9,727 bases of DNA from assembly GCA_003551745.1 (NCBI GenBank), contig PUNI01000248.1:1-9727 (forward strand). The letters are read 5' to 3'. Numbering within the stretch: position 1 is the first letter of the stretch; each line of letters starts with the position of its first letter. This DNA comes from Paracoccaceae bacterium. GTDB lineage: Bacteria > Pseudomonadota > Alphaproteobacteria > Rhodobacterales > Rhodobacteraceae. Position numbers and translations under genes: made by a program. Under the pieces are notes generated by a model. It had not been told where the DNA came from, did not search any database, and was given only the letters and a program-made list of their open reading frames with translations. Below, one piece after another: positions 1-7,045 of the stretch.

Positions 1-158
1 CCGACCAGCTGAAGCCGGGCGAGCGCTGCGCCTCGACCTCGAACCGCAATTTCGAGGGCCGCCAGGGCCGCGGCGGCCGCACCCACCTCATGAGCCCCGC
101 CATGGCCGCAGCCGCCGCCGTCACCGGCCGGCTGACCGACGTGCGCGAATTGATGTAG
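1..158 (+). CDS. leuC: 3-isopropylmalate dehydratase large subunit, C-terminal end (partial)
   Basis: The left window edge cuts this gene, leaving the last 51 codons in the frame beginning at base 3 and ending with TAG at 156-158. The translated tail contains [19 protein letters not shown] followed by [17 protein letters not shown], which is the characteristic C-terminus of LeuC. In this family the Ser/Arg-rich [10 protein letters not shown] stretch is part of the aconitase-fold active site. LeuC is the large subunit, which carries the 4Fe-4S cluster. With LeuD it isomerises 2-isopropylmalate to 3-isopropylmalate in cytoplasmic leucine synthesis. The cluster-ligating cysteines lie outside the window. 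The leuD ribosome binding site begins one base after the leuC stop codon, which points to co-transcription and probably coupled translation of the two subunits. Confidence 0.96.
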   Translation, partial: DQLKPGERCASTSNRNFEGRQGRGGRTHLMSPAMAAAAAVTGRLTDVRELM

Positions 159-164
159 GGGAGG
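159..164 (+). promoter_or_regulatory. Ribosome binding site of leuD
   Basis: GGGAGG lies 5 bases before the ATG at 170 and directly follows the leuC TAG. This fixes the leuD start and suggests that ribosomes finishing leuC can reinitiate on leuD. Confidence 0.75.
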
Positions 165-169
165 CCGGG

Positions 170-775
170 ATGCAGAAATTCACCACCCTGACGGGCGTTG
201 CCGCGCCGCTGCCGCAGGTCAATGTCGATACCGACATGATCATCCCCAAGCAGTATCTGAAGACGATCGAGCGCACCGGGCTCGGCCGCGGGCTCTTCGA
301 CGAGATGCGCTATGATGCCGACGGAAACGAGATCCCCGGCTTCGTGCTGAACCAGCCGGCCTATCGCAACGCCGAGATCCTGGTGGCCGGCGAGAATTTC
401 GGCTGCGGCTCCTCGCGCGAGCATGCACCCTGGGCGCTGCTGGATTTCGGCATCCGCTGCGTGATCGCGCCCTCCTTCGCCGACATCTTCTTCAACAACT
501 GCTTCAAGAACGGCATCCTGCCCATCGTGCTGCCGCAGGAACAGGTGGACATGCTGATGGCGGAGGCACGCAAGGGCGCCAATGCGCGCATCACGGTGGA
601 TCTGGAGGCGCAGACCATCACGACCTCCGACGGGCAGGCGGTCGGCTTCGAGGTCGACCCGTTCCGCAAGCACTGCCTCCTGAACGGGCTCGACGACATC
701 GGCTTGACGCTGGAGAAGGCTGCGGCCATCGACAGCTTCGAGGCGCGCGCGGCCGCCGAGCGCCCCTGGGCCTGA
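170..775 (+). CDS. leuD: 3-isopropylmalate dehydratase small subunit
   Basis: This 201-residue protein has the normal length for bacterial LeuD. It is the small (swivel-domain) subunit of isopropylmalate isomerase, which pairs with LeuC in the second step of leucine synthesis. Family signatures are present in order: [13 protein letters not shown] (residues 18-30), [17 protein letters not shown] (74-90), [18 protein letters not shown] (102-119) and [15 protein letters not shown] (167-181). The [10 protein letters not shown] loop is the substrate-recognition segment of the small subunit. The ATG at 170 has a good ribosome binding site 5 bases upstream and gives the standard N-terminus ([14 protein letters not shown]). 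Only 11 bases separate it from leuC. No mutation or truncation is seen. A 101-bp gap without a convincing terminator follows before the next start, so the downstream genes may share the transcript. Confidence 0.98.
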   Translation: MQKFTTLTGVAAPLPQVNVDTDMIIPKQYLKTIERTGLGRGLFDEMRYDADGNEIPGFVLNQPAYRNAEILVAGENFGCGSSREHAPWALLDFGIRCVIAPSFADIFFNNCFKNGILPIVLPQEQVDMLMAEARKGANARITVDLEAQTITTSDGQAVGFEVDPFRKHCLLNGLDDIGLTLEKAAAIDSFEARAAAERPWA

Positions 776-876
776 TCACTGGGGCCGATACCCTGGCCTG
801 AGACTCGCCTCAAGGTTGCGCGGCGCCGACAAAGCGGGCAGACTCGGCGGCGTTGCGCGGTCGGAGAGGGCGACAG
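776..876 (+). other. Gap between leuD and the membrane-protein gene
   Basis: I see no gene, no T-tract terminator and no convincing sigma70 promoter in these 101 bases. A short inverted repeat (CGCCGA at 824-829 with TCGGCG at 844-849, 14-base loop) is too weak to call. The only clear element is the ribosome binding site at 863-870. Confidence 0.4.
863..870 (+). promoter_or_regulatory. Ribosome binding site that decides the GTG start at 877
   Basis: GGAGAGGG lies 6 bases before GTG at 877. An in-frame TTG at 853 would place this motif inside the coding sequence and has no comparable site upstream, so the GTG is the better start. Confidence 0.65.
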
Positions 877-1686
877 GTGATCGGGCGGGTTTTCGGCACG
901 GCGCTGCGGGCGCTTCTGGTGGCCGCACTGGTGCTGGCGCCCGCGCTGCTGCTGCCGCCCCCCGCCGAGACCGCGCAGATCCTTGTATTGTTCGCGCTCA
1001 TCGCCGGCGGGCTGACAGCCCTGGAATACGGTGCGCGCCATCCGGGCCTCGTGGAGTTCCGCCATGCGCCCCCCTACAACCGGCTGCGCTTTGCCGCACT
1101 GGCGGGGCTCGTGATGGCGCTGCCGCTGGTCCTGCTGGCGCCCGGCTGGCTGTCGGCGCCCGGGCGCTGGGTGGCTGCGGTGCTGGGTCTGCCGGGCAGC
1201 CCGCTGCACCTGCTGCTGGCCCTGTTCGCACCGGCCGACCGGGCGGCGCTGGAGGCAGCGGCCGGGCTCGGCGTGATCTGGGCGGCAGCGCTCGTGTGCC
1301 TCTTCCTGTGGCTGGCCCGTCGGCGGGGCTGGCCGGGCCGGCGACGGGCGTTCAACCTCTGGGTCAACCTGCCGAGCCATGACGCCGCCGCCGGCCGCGA
1401 CGTGGCATCGCGGCTGGATCGTGGCGCACAGGCGAGCCTCATCCTGGTGCCGGTCTGGCTGGTGGGCTGGCCGCTGGTGCTGACCGGGCTGGACCGGCTG
1501 CTGGCGCCGCTGTCGGGCGCGGAGCCGCAGACCCAGGCCTGGCTGCTGGCGGCCTGGCTCTTCGTGCCCACGAGCCTGTTGATGCGGGCCATCGCGCTGT
1601 CGCAGGTGGCCCGCGCACTGCGGCGCGGGCAGGCCGGCGGGCAGCCGGCCGGGGCGACGCCGGCGGGCGGAGCGCGGGCGATGTGA
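877..1686 (+). CDS. Conserved polytopic membrane protein of unknown function
   Basis: This is a 269-residue protein of unrecognised function. I chose the GTG start because of the GGAGAGGG site 6 bases upstream; a TTG at 853 would add 8 residues. The sequence is strongly hydrophobic, with likely membrane segments near residues 8-28, 35-52, 72-90, 98-118, 128-147, 185-208 and 220-242, making six or seven spans in the inner membrane. A positively charged loop (RRRGWPGRRR, 148-157) precedes the motif FNLWVNLPSHD (159-169), followed by AGRDVASRL. From memory, similar membrane proteins with an NLWVNLP-type motif occur in Rhodobacter relatives, but I cannot name a family. The C-terminus is a Gly/Ala/Pro-rich tail. 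The last four bases (GTGA) overlap the start of the exported phosphatase-like gene, so the two are probably co-translated and may act together at the cell envelope. No enzymatic motif is visible. Confidence 0.85.
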   Translation: MIGRVFGTALRALLVAALVLAPALLLPPPAETAQILVLFALIAGGLTALEYGARHPGLVEFRHAPPYNRLRFAALAGLVMALPLVLLAPGWLSAPGRWVAAVLGLPGSPLHLLLALFAPADRAALEAAAGLGVIWAAALVCLFLWLARRRGWPGRRRAFNLWVNLPSHDAAAGRDVASRLDRGAQASLILVPVWLVGWPLVLTGLDRLLAPLSGAEPQTQAWLLAAWLFVPTSLLMRAIALSQVARALRRGQAGGQPAGATPAGGARAM

Positions 1687-2828
1687 TCGCGCGCCGGGCG
1701 CTTGTTTCTGCCGCCTGTCTGGCCCTGCTCTGGCCGCTCTGGGCCGGGGCCGCCGACGCGACCGGGCCCACGGACGCGCCAGCCGCCACCCTGCGGTTGG
1801 CGACCTACAACGCCGCGCTGACGCGCCGCGGCCCGGGGCTTCTGCTCCGCGACACTCTGGCCGGGAACGACGCGCAGGTCGCGGCGGTGGTCGCGGTGAT
1901 CGCGGCGGCCGACGCCGATGTTCTGCTGCTGACCAAGGTCGATTGGGACCACGACCTCGTCGCGCTGTCGGCACTGGCGGATCTTCTGGAGGCGGCGGGG
2001 GCTCCCTATCCGCACCGCTTCGCCTTTCCGCCCAACGCCGGCATGCGCAGCGGGCTCGACCTGACCGGCGACGGGAGGGTCGATACCGCCGACGACGCCC
2101 ACGGCTATGGCCGCTTCCCCGGCGAGGGCGGCATGGTCCTGCTGTCGCGCCTGCCTGTGCACGCGGCTGCGGCGCGGGACTTCTCGGCCTTCCTGTGGCG
2201 CGATCTGCCGGGAGCGCTGCTTCCCGAGCGGGAGGGGCGCCTCTTTCCCTCCGAGGCGACCTTCGCGGCCCAGCGCCTGTCGAGCGTCGGCCACTGGGAC
2301 GTGCCGGTGGCGCTGCCGGACGGCGGGTATCTGCATGTGCTGGCCTGGCATGCCGGCCCGCCGGTGTTCGGCGGGCCGCACGAGCGCAACCTGCGGCGCA
2401 ACCACGACGAGACGCGGTTTTGGAGTCTCTTTCTGGATGGCGCGCTGCCGATGCCGCCGCCGGACGCGCCTTTTGTCCTGATGGGCGACGCAAATCTAGA
2501 CCCCGTCGACGGCGACGGGATCGGCACGGCGATCAAGGCGCTGCTGGCCCACCCGCGGCTACAGGACCCCGAGCCGCGCAGCCGCGGCGCGGTGCTGGCG
2601 CAGGGGCCGAACGATGCCGGCCACCGCGGCGATCCGGCGCTGGACACCACCCACTGGGACAGGCCGCGCCAGCCCGGCAACCTGCGGGTGGACTATGTGC
2701 TGCCCGCGGCCGGGCTGGAGGTGACTGGCGCTGGGGTGCTCTGGCCAGAGCCGGGCGCACCGCTGGCCGAGGCGGCGGCGGCGGCCTCGCGGCACCGGCT
2801 GGTCTGGGTCGACATCCGGCTGCCTTGA
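1683..2828 (+). CDS. Exported endonuclease/exonuclease/phosphatase-fold protein
   Basis: This 381-residue protein starts at GTG 1683, overlapping the preceding stop. Residues 1-24 form a signal peptide (positively charged start, ALVSAACLALLWPLWAGA core, likely cleavage near AGA/ADA), so it should be periplasmic. The EEP (DNase I-like) fold is recognised by LATYNAAL (39-46, with N43), an ADADVLLLTKVDWD strand (76-89), HAGPP (223-227), VLMGDANLD (265-273, with D269 and N271), LRVDYVLP (334-341, with D337) and SRHRLVWVDI (369-378, with H371). The metal-binding glutamate usual in the second motif (LQEVD-like) is replaced by K85. A loop, DLTGDGRVD (126-134), resembles an EF-hand calcium site. EEP proteins cleave phosphodiesters or phosphomonoesters of nucleic acids, lipids or inositol phosphates, and the substrate here cannot be told. 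It sits between a membrane-protein gene and leuB and has no evident link to leucine synthesis. Confidence 0.88.
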   Translation: MIARRALVSAACLALLWPLWAGAADATGPTDAPAATLRLATYNAALTRRGPGLLLRDTLAGNDAQVAAVVAVIAAADADVLLLTKVDWDHDLVALSALADLLEAAGAPYPHRFAFPPNAGMRSGLDLTGDGRVDTADDAHGYGRFPGEGGMVLLSRLPVHAAAARDFSAFLWRDLPGALLPEREGRLFPSEATFAAQRLSSVGHWDVPVALPDGGYLHVLAWHAGPPVFGGPHERNLRRNHDETRFWSLFLDGALPMPPPDAPFVLMGDANLDPVDGDGIGTAIKALLAHPRLQDPEPRSRGAVLAQGPNDAGHRGDPALDTTHWDRPRQPGNLRVDYVLPAAGLEVTGAGVLWPEPGAPLAEAAAAASRHRLVWVDIRLP

Positions 2829-2872
2829 CCCGCTGCCCGCCCGCGGCTAGGCCCGGCGCGTTCACGCCATCC

Positions 2873-2876
2873 GGAG
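2873..2876 (+). promoter_or_regulatory. Ribosome binding site of leuB
   Basis: GGAG lies 6 bases before the ATG at 2883. The 54-bp gap after the EEP-protein stop shows no clear promoter or terminator, so leuB may be read from upstream. Confidence 0.6.
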
Positions 2877-2882
2877 CGCAGC

Positions 2883-3989
<1,107 letters not shown>

Positions 3990-3992
3990 GGC

Positions 3993-5648
3993 CTATGCCT
4001 GCGGCGGCGGCGCCGCCGGGGGCGCGTCGAGCGGTGCGGGCTCCACCTCGGCCGGGGTGGGTGCGCCCGGGGCTCCCGGCGCCCGCGCCAGTGACTGGTA
4101 GTGCAGGATGCGTGCAGCATGGTTGGTGCTGCGCCGCAGCCAGCGCAACGCATCGGCCAGGCGGATCACCTCGGCAACCGTGACACCGAACTGGTTGGGC
4201 GGATGGCGCAGCGTGGCATGGCGCGCCCGCGCCTCCATGCGGCCGAGCCGGCCTTCCAGCCGCGCCAGCCGGCGCGCCAGCTCCGCCACATTCCCGCCTT
4301 CGGTCGCAAGCCGCTCCAGACAGCCGGCGAACAGCCGGACCGGCCAGCGCAGCCGCGGCTCGCGCACCGCGCCGCGCAGCCGCGCGGCCTGGCTGCAGCG
4401 ATAGGTCAGCCGGCGCAGATGGTCGAGCCGGTGCAGCAGCGCATTGAGCCGTTCGAGCTTGGCGGGCCGGTCCTCGGGCACGCTGATGCGGGCCATGAAC
4501 TCCTGCAGCTGGGCGAGATCGGCCGTGCTGCGGGCGACGGCCAGTGCCAGCGGACCCGGCGGTGCCTTCGGGCGCAGCGCGGCGGACAGGGCGGCGAACA
4601 GCTCCTCGGTCATCTCGCGCAACACGTCGCTGGCGACATCCAGCGCGGCGTCGACGTCAGCCAGCAGGCGCTTGTCGAGCCGCGACGCCGGCGTCGCCGT
4701 GATGCGCTCCGGCACCAGCCGCTGCACGGCGCGGGCGAAGGCGAAAGTGACGGGCAGCATCACCGCAACGCCGACGATGTTGAAGGTGGTGTGGAAGAGC
4801 ACCAGCGCCAGCGGCCCGTCCCCGGCCAGAAGGCTCGAGCGCAGCAGGGCCGAGAAGACGTCGATCAGCGGCAGCGCCAGAACCCCGCTGGCGACATGGT
4901 AGATCACGTTCGCGATCGCCGTCTGCAGCACCGCCCGGGTGCCGCCGATGGCAGCCAGAAAGGCGGTGAAGGTGGTGCCGACATGCATCCCGATCACCAG
5001 CGCGGCGGCCTGGTCGAACTCGATCGCCCGGCCCGAGAGCAGCACCAGCGTGGCCGCGACGCCGGCGCTGGAGCTCTGCGTGACCATGGTGATCGCGACG
5101 CCGATCCCGGCCAGGGCCAGTCGCCCGGCGAGCGTCGCCGGCGGGAAATCGTCGGGCGTGACCGCGCCTTCGGCGCCGGCCATGGCGGCCTGCATCATGT
5201 CGAGCCCGATGAAGATCAGTGCGAACCCGGCCAGCCCGCGCCCCGCCTGCGCGACCCGACCGCGCGCCATCAGGGCCGCGAGGCTGGCGGCGAACAGCAG
5301 CGGCAGCGCCAGCGTGCCCAGCGGCAGGCGGAAGCCCAGCAGCAGGATCATCCAGCCGGTGAAGGTGGTACCGACGCTGGCGCCATAGAGGATGCCGATG
5401 GCCTGAGGAAAGGCGATCAGCCCCGCGCCCACGAAACCCACCGTCATCACCATCGTCGCCGAGGAGGACTGGATCGCCGCCGTGGTCAGCGCGCCGGTGA
5501 CGGCGCCGGACAGCGGCGTGCGGGTGAAGCCGGCCAGAAGCTGGCGCATACGGTCGGAGCCGAGATCGCGCAGCGCGCCCGTCATCGTCATCATGCCGAA
5601 CAGGAAGAGCCCGACCCCGCCGGCAAGGGAAAGCAGCGGTCCGGTCAT
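3993..5648 (-). CDS. Na+/phosphate cotransporter family protein with PhoU-like tail
   Basis: This is a 551-residue inner-membrane protein of the Na+/Pi cotransporter (NptA/YjbB, PNaS) family, whose members move phosphate with sodium and in some bacteria mainly export it. Two inverted-topology repeats are visible: IQSSSATMV (59-67) with GASVGTTFT (89-97), and TQSSSAGVA (190-198) with GMHVGTTFT (220-228). The paired QSSS motifs are the substrate-site signature of the family. Membrane segments fill residues 1-305. From about 320 to 520 the protein is charged and helical (RLDKRLLADVDAAL onward), matching the PhoU-like cytoplasmic domain of YjbB-type proteins. It ends in a Pro/Ala-rich tail with APGAPGAP. 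The start ATG (5646-5648) gives the expected N-terminal membrane helix, but its ribosome binding site is weak. It diverges from the EamA transporter gene. I see no Pho-box-like direct repeat in the 99-bp gap. Confidence 0.92.
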   Translation of the reverse strand: MTGPLLSLAGGVGLFLFGMMTMTGALRDLGSDRMRQLLAGFTRTPLSGAVTGALTTAAIQSSSATMVMTVGFVGAGLIAFPQAIGILYGASVGTTFTGWMILLLGFRLPLGTLALPLLFAASLAALMARGRVAQAGRGLAGFALIFIGLDMMQAAMAGAEGAVTPDDFPPATLAGRLALAGIGVAITMVTQSSSAGVAATLVLLSGRAIEFDQAAALVIGMHVGTTFTAFLAAIGGTRAVLQTAIANVIYHVASGVLALPLIDVFSALLRSSLLAGDGPLALVLFHTTFNIVGVAVMLPVTFAFARAVQRLVPERITATPASRLDKRLLADVDAALDVASDVLREMTEELFAALSAALRPKAPPGPLALAVARSTADLAQLQEFMARISVPEDRPAKLERLNALLHRLDHLRRLTYRCSQAARLRGAVREPRLRWPVRLFAGCLERLATEGGNVAELARRLARLEGRLGRMEARARHATLRHPPNQFGVTVAEVIRLADALRWLRRSTNHAARILHYQSLARAPGAPGAPTPAEVEPAPLDAPPAAPPPQA

Positions 5649-5747
5649 CGCATCCGCGGCGTGATGCGGGGCCGCCACGCCGCGAGCGATTGAGCGCGCG
5701 GCCGGGATCGGTAAGCTGGCGGCACGCAGGATGGCCGGGAGCCGGGA
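5649..5747. promoter_or_regulatory. Divergent promoter region
   Basis: This 99-bp gap between two outward-reading transporter genes must hold both promoters unless transcription enters from elsewhere. On the + strand, TTGAGC (5690-5695) and TAAGCT (5712-5717) with a 16-base spacer are a possible sigma70 promoter for the EamA gene. CCGGGAG (5735-5741) is its likely ribosome binding site. No convincing promoter for the - strand gene and no Pho box were found by eye. Confidence 0.4.
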
Positions 5748-6710
5748 ATGACCGACAACGCCAGGGGGGCCGTCTTCGGGCTGGGCGCCTTCGCCCTCTT
5801 TGCCAGCCATGACGCGCTCATCAAGTTCCTGGGCGGGCAGTATTCTCCGGTGCAGGTGCTGTTCTTCGTCACGCTTTTCGGCTTCCCTCTCGTCAGCCTC
5901 ATGCTGATGCGCGACCGCACCGACGGCAACCTGTTTCCGCGCCAGCCGGTCTGGGTGGCCGTGCGCACCGCCGCGGCCGTGCTGGGTGCGCTGTCGGCCT
6001 TCTATGCCTTCGCCAACCTGCCGCTGGCGCAGGTCTATGCGATCCTCTTCGCCTCGCCGCTGCTGATCACCCTGCTGGCGATCCCGCTGCTGGGCGAGCG
6101 GGTCCGGCTGCGGCGGGGGCTGGCGGTTCTGGTCGGGCTGGTCGGTGTGCTGATCGTCCTGCGGCCCGGCACGGCGGAGCTCGGCTTCGGCCATCTGGCG
6201 GCGTTGACGGCGGCGGTCCTGGGCGCGCTGTCGGCCATCGTCGTGCGCCGGATCGGCGCGCAGGAGCGCAGCGTGGTGCTGATCATCTATCCGCTGATGG
6301 CCAATTTCGTGTTGATGGGCCTGCTGCTGCCGCTCGTCTATGTGCCGATGCCGGTTCTGCACCTGGGCGCGACGCTGGCGGCGGCGGGCCTCGGCTTCGT
6401 GGCGATGTTGCTGGTGATCCTCGCCTACCGCTCGGGAGAGGCGATGGTGATCGCGCCGATGCAGTACTCGCAGATCGTCTGGGCGACCCTCTTCGGGCTT
6501 CTCTTCTTCGGCGAGACGCCCGATCTCGCCACCGCGCTCGGCGCCGCGGTGGTGATCGCCAGCGGCGTCTACATCGTGCTGCGCGAGGGCCGCAGCGACG
6601 CGTCGGAGAACCGCCCGGTGCTGGCGACGCGCGCCCGTCCCGGCACCCCCAGCGCGCCGGTCTTGCCGCCGGAGCCAGGTGCGGACGAGGGCCCCGGGCC
6701 GGGCCGATGA
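5748..6710 (+). CDS. EamA/DMT-superfamily transporter
   Basis: This 320-residue inner-membrane permease belongs to the drug/metabolite transporter superfamily, with two tandem EamA domains of five helices each. Likely membrane segments lie near 7-27, 36-54, 71-89, 94-116, 122-139, 146-167, 176-198, 207-227, 233-254 and 259-277. Domain 1 ends with the typical pattern LPLAQVYAILFASPLL (91-106), LLGERVRLRRGLAV (114-127) and GVLIVLRPG (133-141). Domain 2 repeats it with APMQYSQIVWATLFGLLFFG (236-255) and GVYIVLREG (273-281). Family members carry amino acids, nucleotide derivatives or other metabolites, and the substrate cannot be predicted here. The ATG at 5748 has CCGGGAG 6 bases upstream. The last 40 residues are a polar Pro/Gly-rich tail, longer than the fold needs. 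The stop lies 42 bp before the tRNA gene. Confidence 0.92.
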   Translation: MTDNARGAVFGLGAFALFASHDALIKFLGGQYSPVQVLFFVTLFGFPLVSLMLMRDRTDGNLFPRQPVWVAVRTAAAVLGALSAFYAFANLPLAQVYAILFASPLLITLLAIPLLGERVRLRRGLAVLVGLVGVLIVLRPGTAELGFGHLAALTAAVLGALSAIVVRRIGAQERSVVLIIYPLMANFVLMGLLLPLVYVPMPVLHLGATLAAAGLGFVAMLLVILAYRSGEAMVIAPMQYSQIVWATLFGLLFFGETPDLATALGAAVVIASGVYIVLREGRSDASENRPVLATRARPGTPSAPVLPPEPGADEGPGPGR

Positions 6711-6714
6711 GCGC

Positions 6715-6743
6715 TTGCAATGCCGGCGCCGAGCGGCTACTTC
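6715..6743 (+). promoter_or_regulatory. Candidate promoter of the tRNA-Pro gene
   Basis: TTGCAA (6715-6720) and TACTTC (6738-6743) are separated by 17 bases. This would start transcription near 6750, only a few bases before the mature tRNA at 6753. The -35 element begins 4 bases after the upstream gene's stop codon. TTGC-type -35 boxes are common in alphaproteobacteria, but the -10 match is modest. Confidence 0.4.
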
Positions 6744-6752
6744 CCGCCGCAT

Positions 6753-6829
6753 CGGAGTGTAGCTCAGCCTGGTAGAGCACTGTCTTCGGGAGGCAGGGGC
6801 CGGAGGTTCGAATCCTCTCACTCCGACCA
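6753..6829 (+). tRNA. tRNA-Pro, anticodon CGG
   Basis: The 77-base sequence folds into a complete cloverleaf. The acceptor stem CGGAGTG pairs with CACTCCG. The D arm is GCTC/GAGC with GG in its loop. The anticodon stem CTGTC/GGCAG encloses the loop TTCGGGA, so the anticodon is CGG at 6787-6789, reading the proline codon CCG. The variable region is GGGCC. The T arm GGAGG/CCTCT has the loop TTCGAAT. The discriminator A and the CCA end (6827-6829) are encoded in the gene. CCG is expected to be a heavily used proline codon at this GC content. No intron, truncation or duplicated 3' end that would mark an integration site is visible. Confidence 0.97.
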
Positions 6830-6870
6830 TCGGCATCGCGGCCCGACCGACCACCTCATGTTCGAGGGCA

Positions 6871-6890
6871 CGGCAGCCAGGTTGCCGGTT
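6871..6890 (+). terminator. Weak candidate terminator after tRNA-Pro
   Basis: CGGCAG (6871-6876) can pair with TTGCCG (6882-6887, one G-T pair) around a 5-base loop, followed by GTTT. It lies about 40 bases after the tRNA. The T run is very short, so this may only be a processing or pausing hairpin. Confidence 0.3.
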
Positions 6891-7005
6891 TCGCGTACTC
6901 GACGTGCTGGCGCGACGGAAGACACAGCGCGCGGCACAGGCGGCGGGGACGTGGGCCCGAGGATCGCGCGGCGCGACAGCGGCGCGTGGCATGGCGGGCA
7001 GACGC

Positions 7006-7041
7006 GGCCCCGGCAGCGCGGCCGCGCGCATGGTCGGGGCC
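7006..7041. repeat. Nested GC-rich inverted repeat after the helicase gene
   Basis: GGCCCCG (7006-7012) is matched by CGGGGCC (7035-7041). The loop between them contains the perfect 12-base palindrome GCGCGGCCGCGC (7016-7027). It begins 4 bases beyond the helicase stop codon, so it could form a structure at the 3' end of that mRNA. There is no T-rich tract on either side, so it is not a canonical terminator. Confidence 0.4.
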
Positions 7042-7045
7042 CTTC

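Larger units (their letters stand above)
6830..7045. other. Gene-free gap between tRNA-Pro and helicase gene
   Basis: These 216 bases hold no coding sequence I can support on either strand. The short open frames here are arginine/alanine-rich products of GC bias. The region lies between two convergent transcription units. It contains one weak hairpin with a short T run (6871-6890) and a GC-rich nested palindrome (7006-7041). Confidence 0.6.

Noticed and set aside
853..855. TTG at 853 as start of the membrane-protein gene
   Set aside because: The GTG at 877 has a strong GGAGAGGG site at ideal spacing, which the TTG start would place inside the coding sequence.
361..2493. A 710-codon - strand open frame opposite leuD, the membrane protein and the EEP gene
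   Set aside because: It has a low-complexity Arg/Ala/Pro/Gln composition with no recognisable domain, and lies antisense to genes with clear motifs. It is a GC-bias shadow.
4005..4018. Perfect palindrome CGGCGGCGCCGCCG near the leuB/cotransporter junction as a bidirectional terminator
   Set aside because: It lies in the coding sequence for the Pro/Ala tail of the cotransporter and has no T-tract. Repeated Ala/Pro codons explain it.
4101..5693. A 530-codon + strand open frame opposite the cotransporter
   Set aside because: Its Gln/Arg/His/Gly-rich translation without domains is typical of the antisense of a membrane-protein gene in GC-rich DNA.
6750..6840. A - strand peptide reading MVGVRGFEPPAPASRRQ and onward
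   Set aside because: This is the well-known spurious translation of the antisense strand of a tRNA gene, here tRNA-Pro. It is not a protein.
6805..6860. tRNA-Pro 3' end as a phage or island attachment site
   Set aside because: No second copy of the tRNA 3' segment and no integrase is visible in the window. The nearby CCGACC repeats are only short chance matches.
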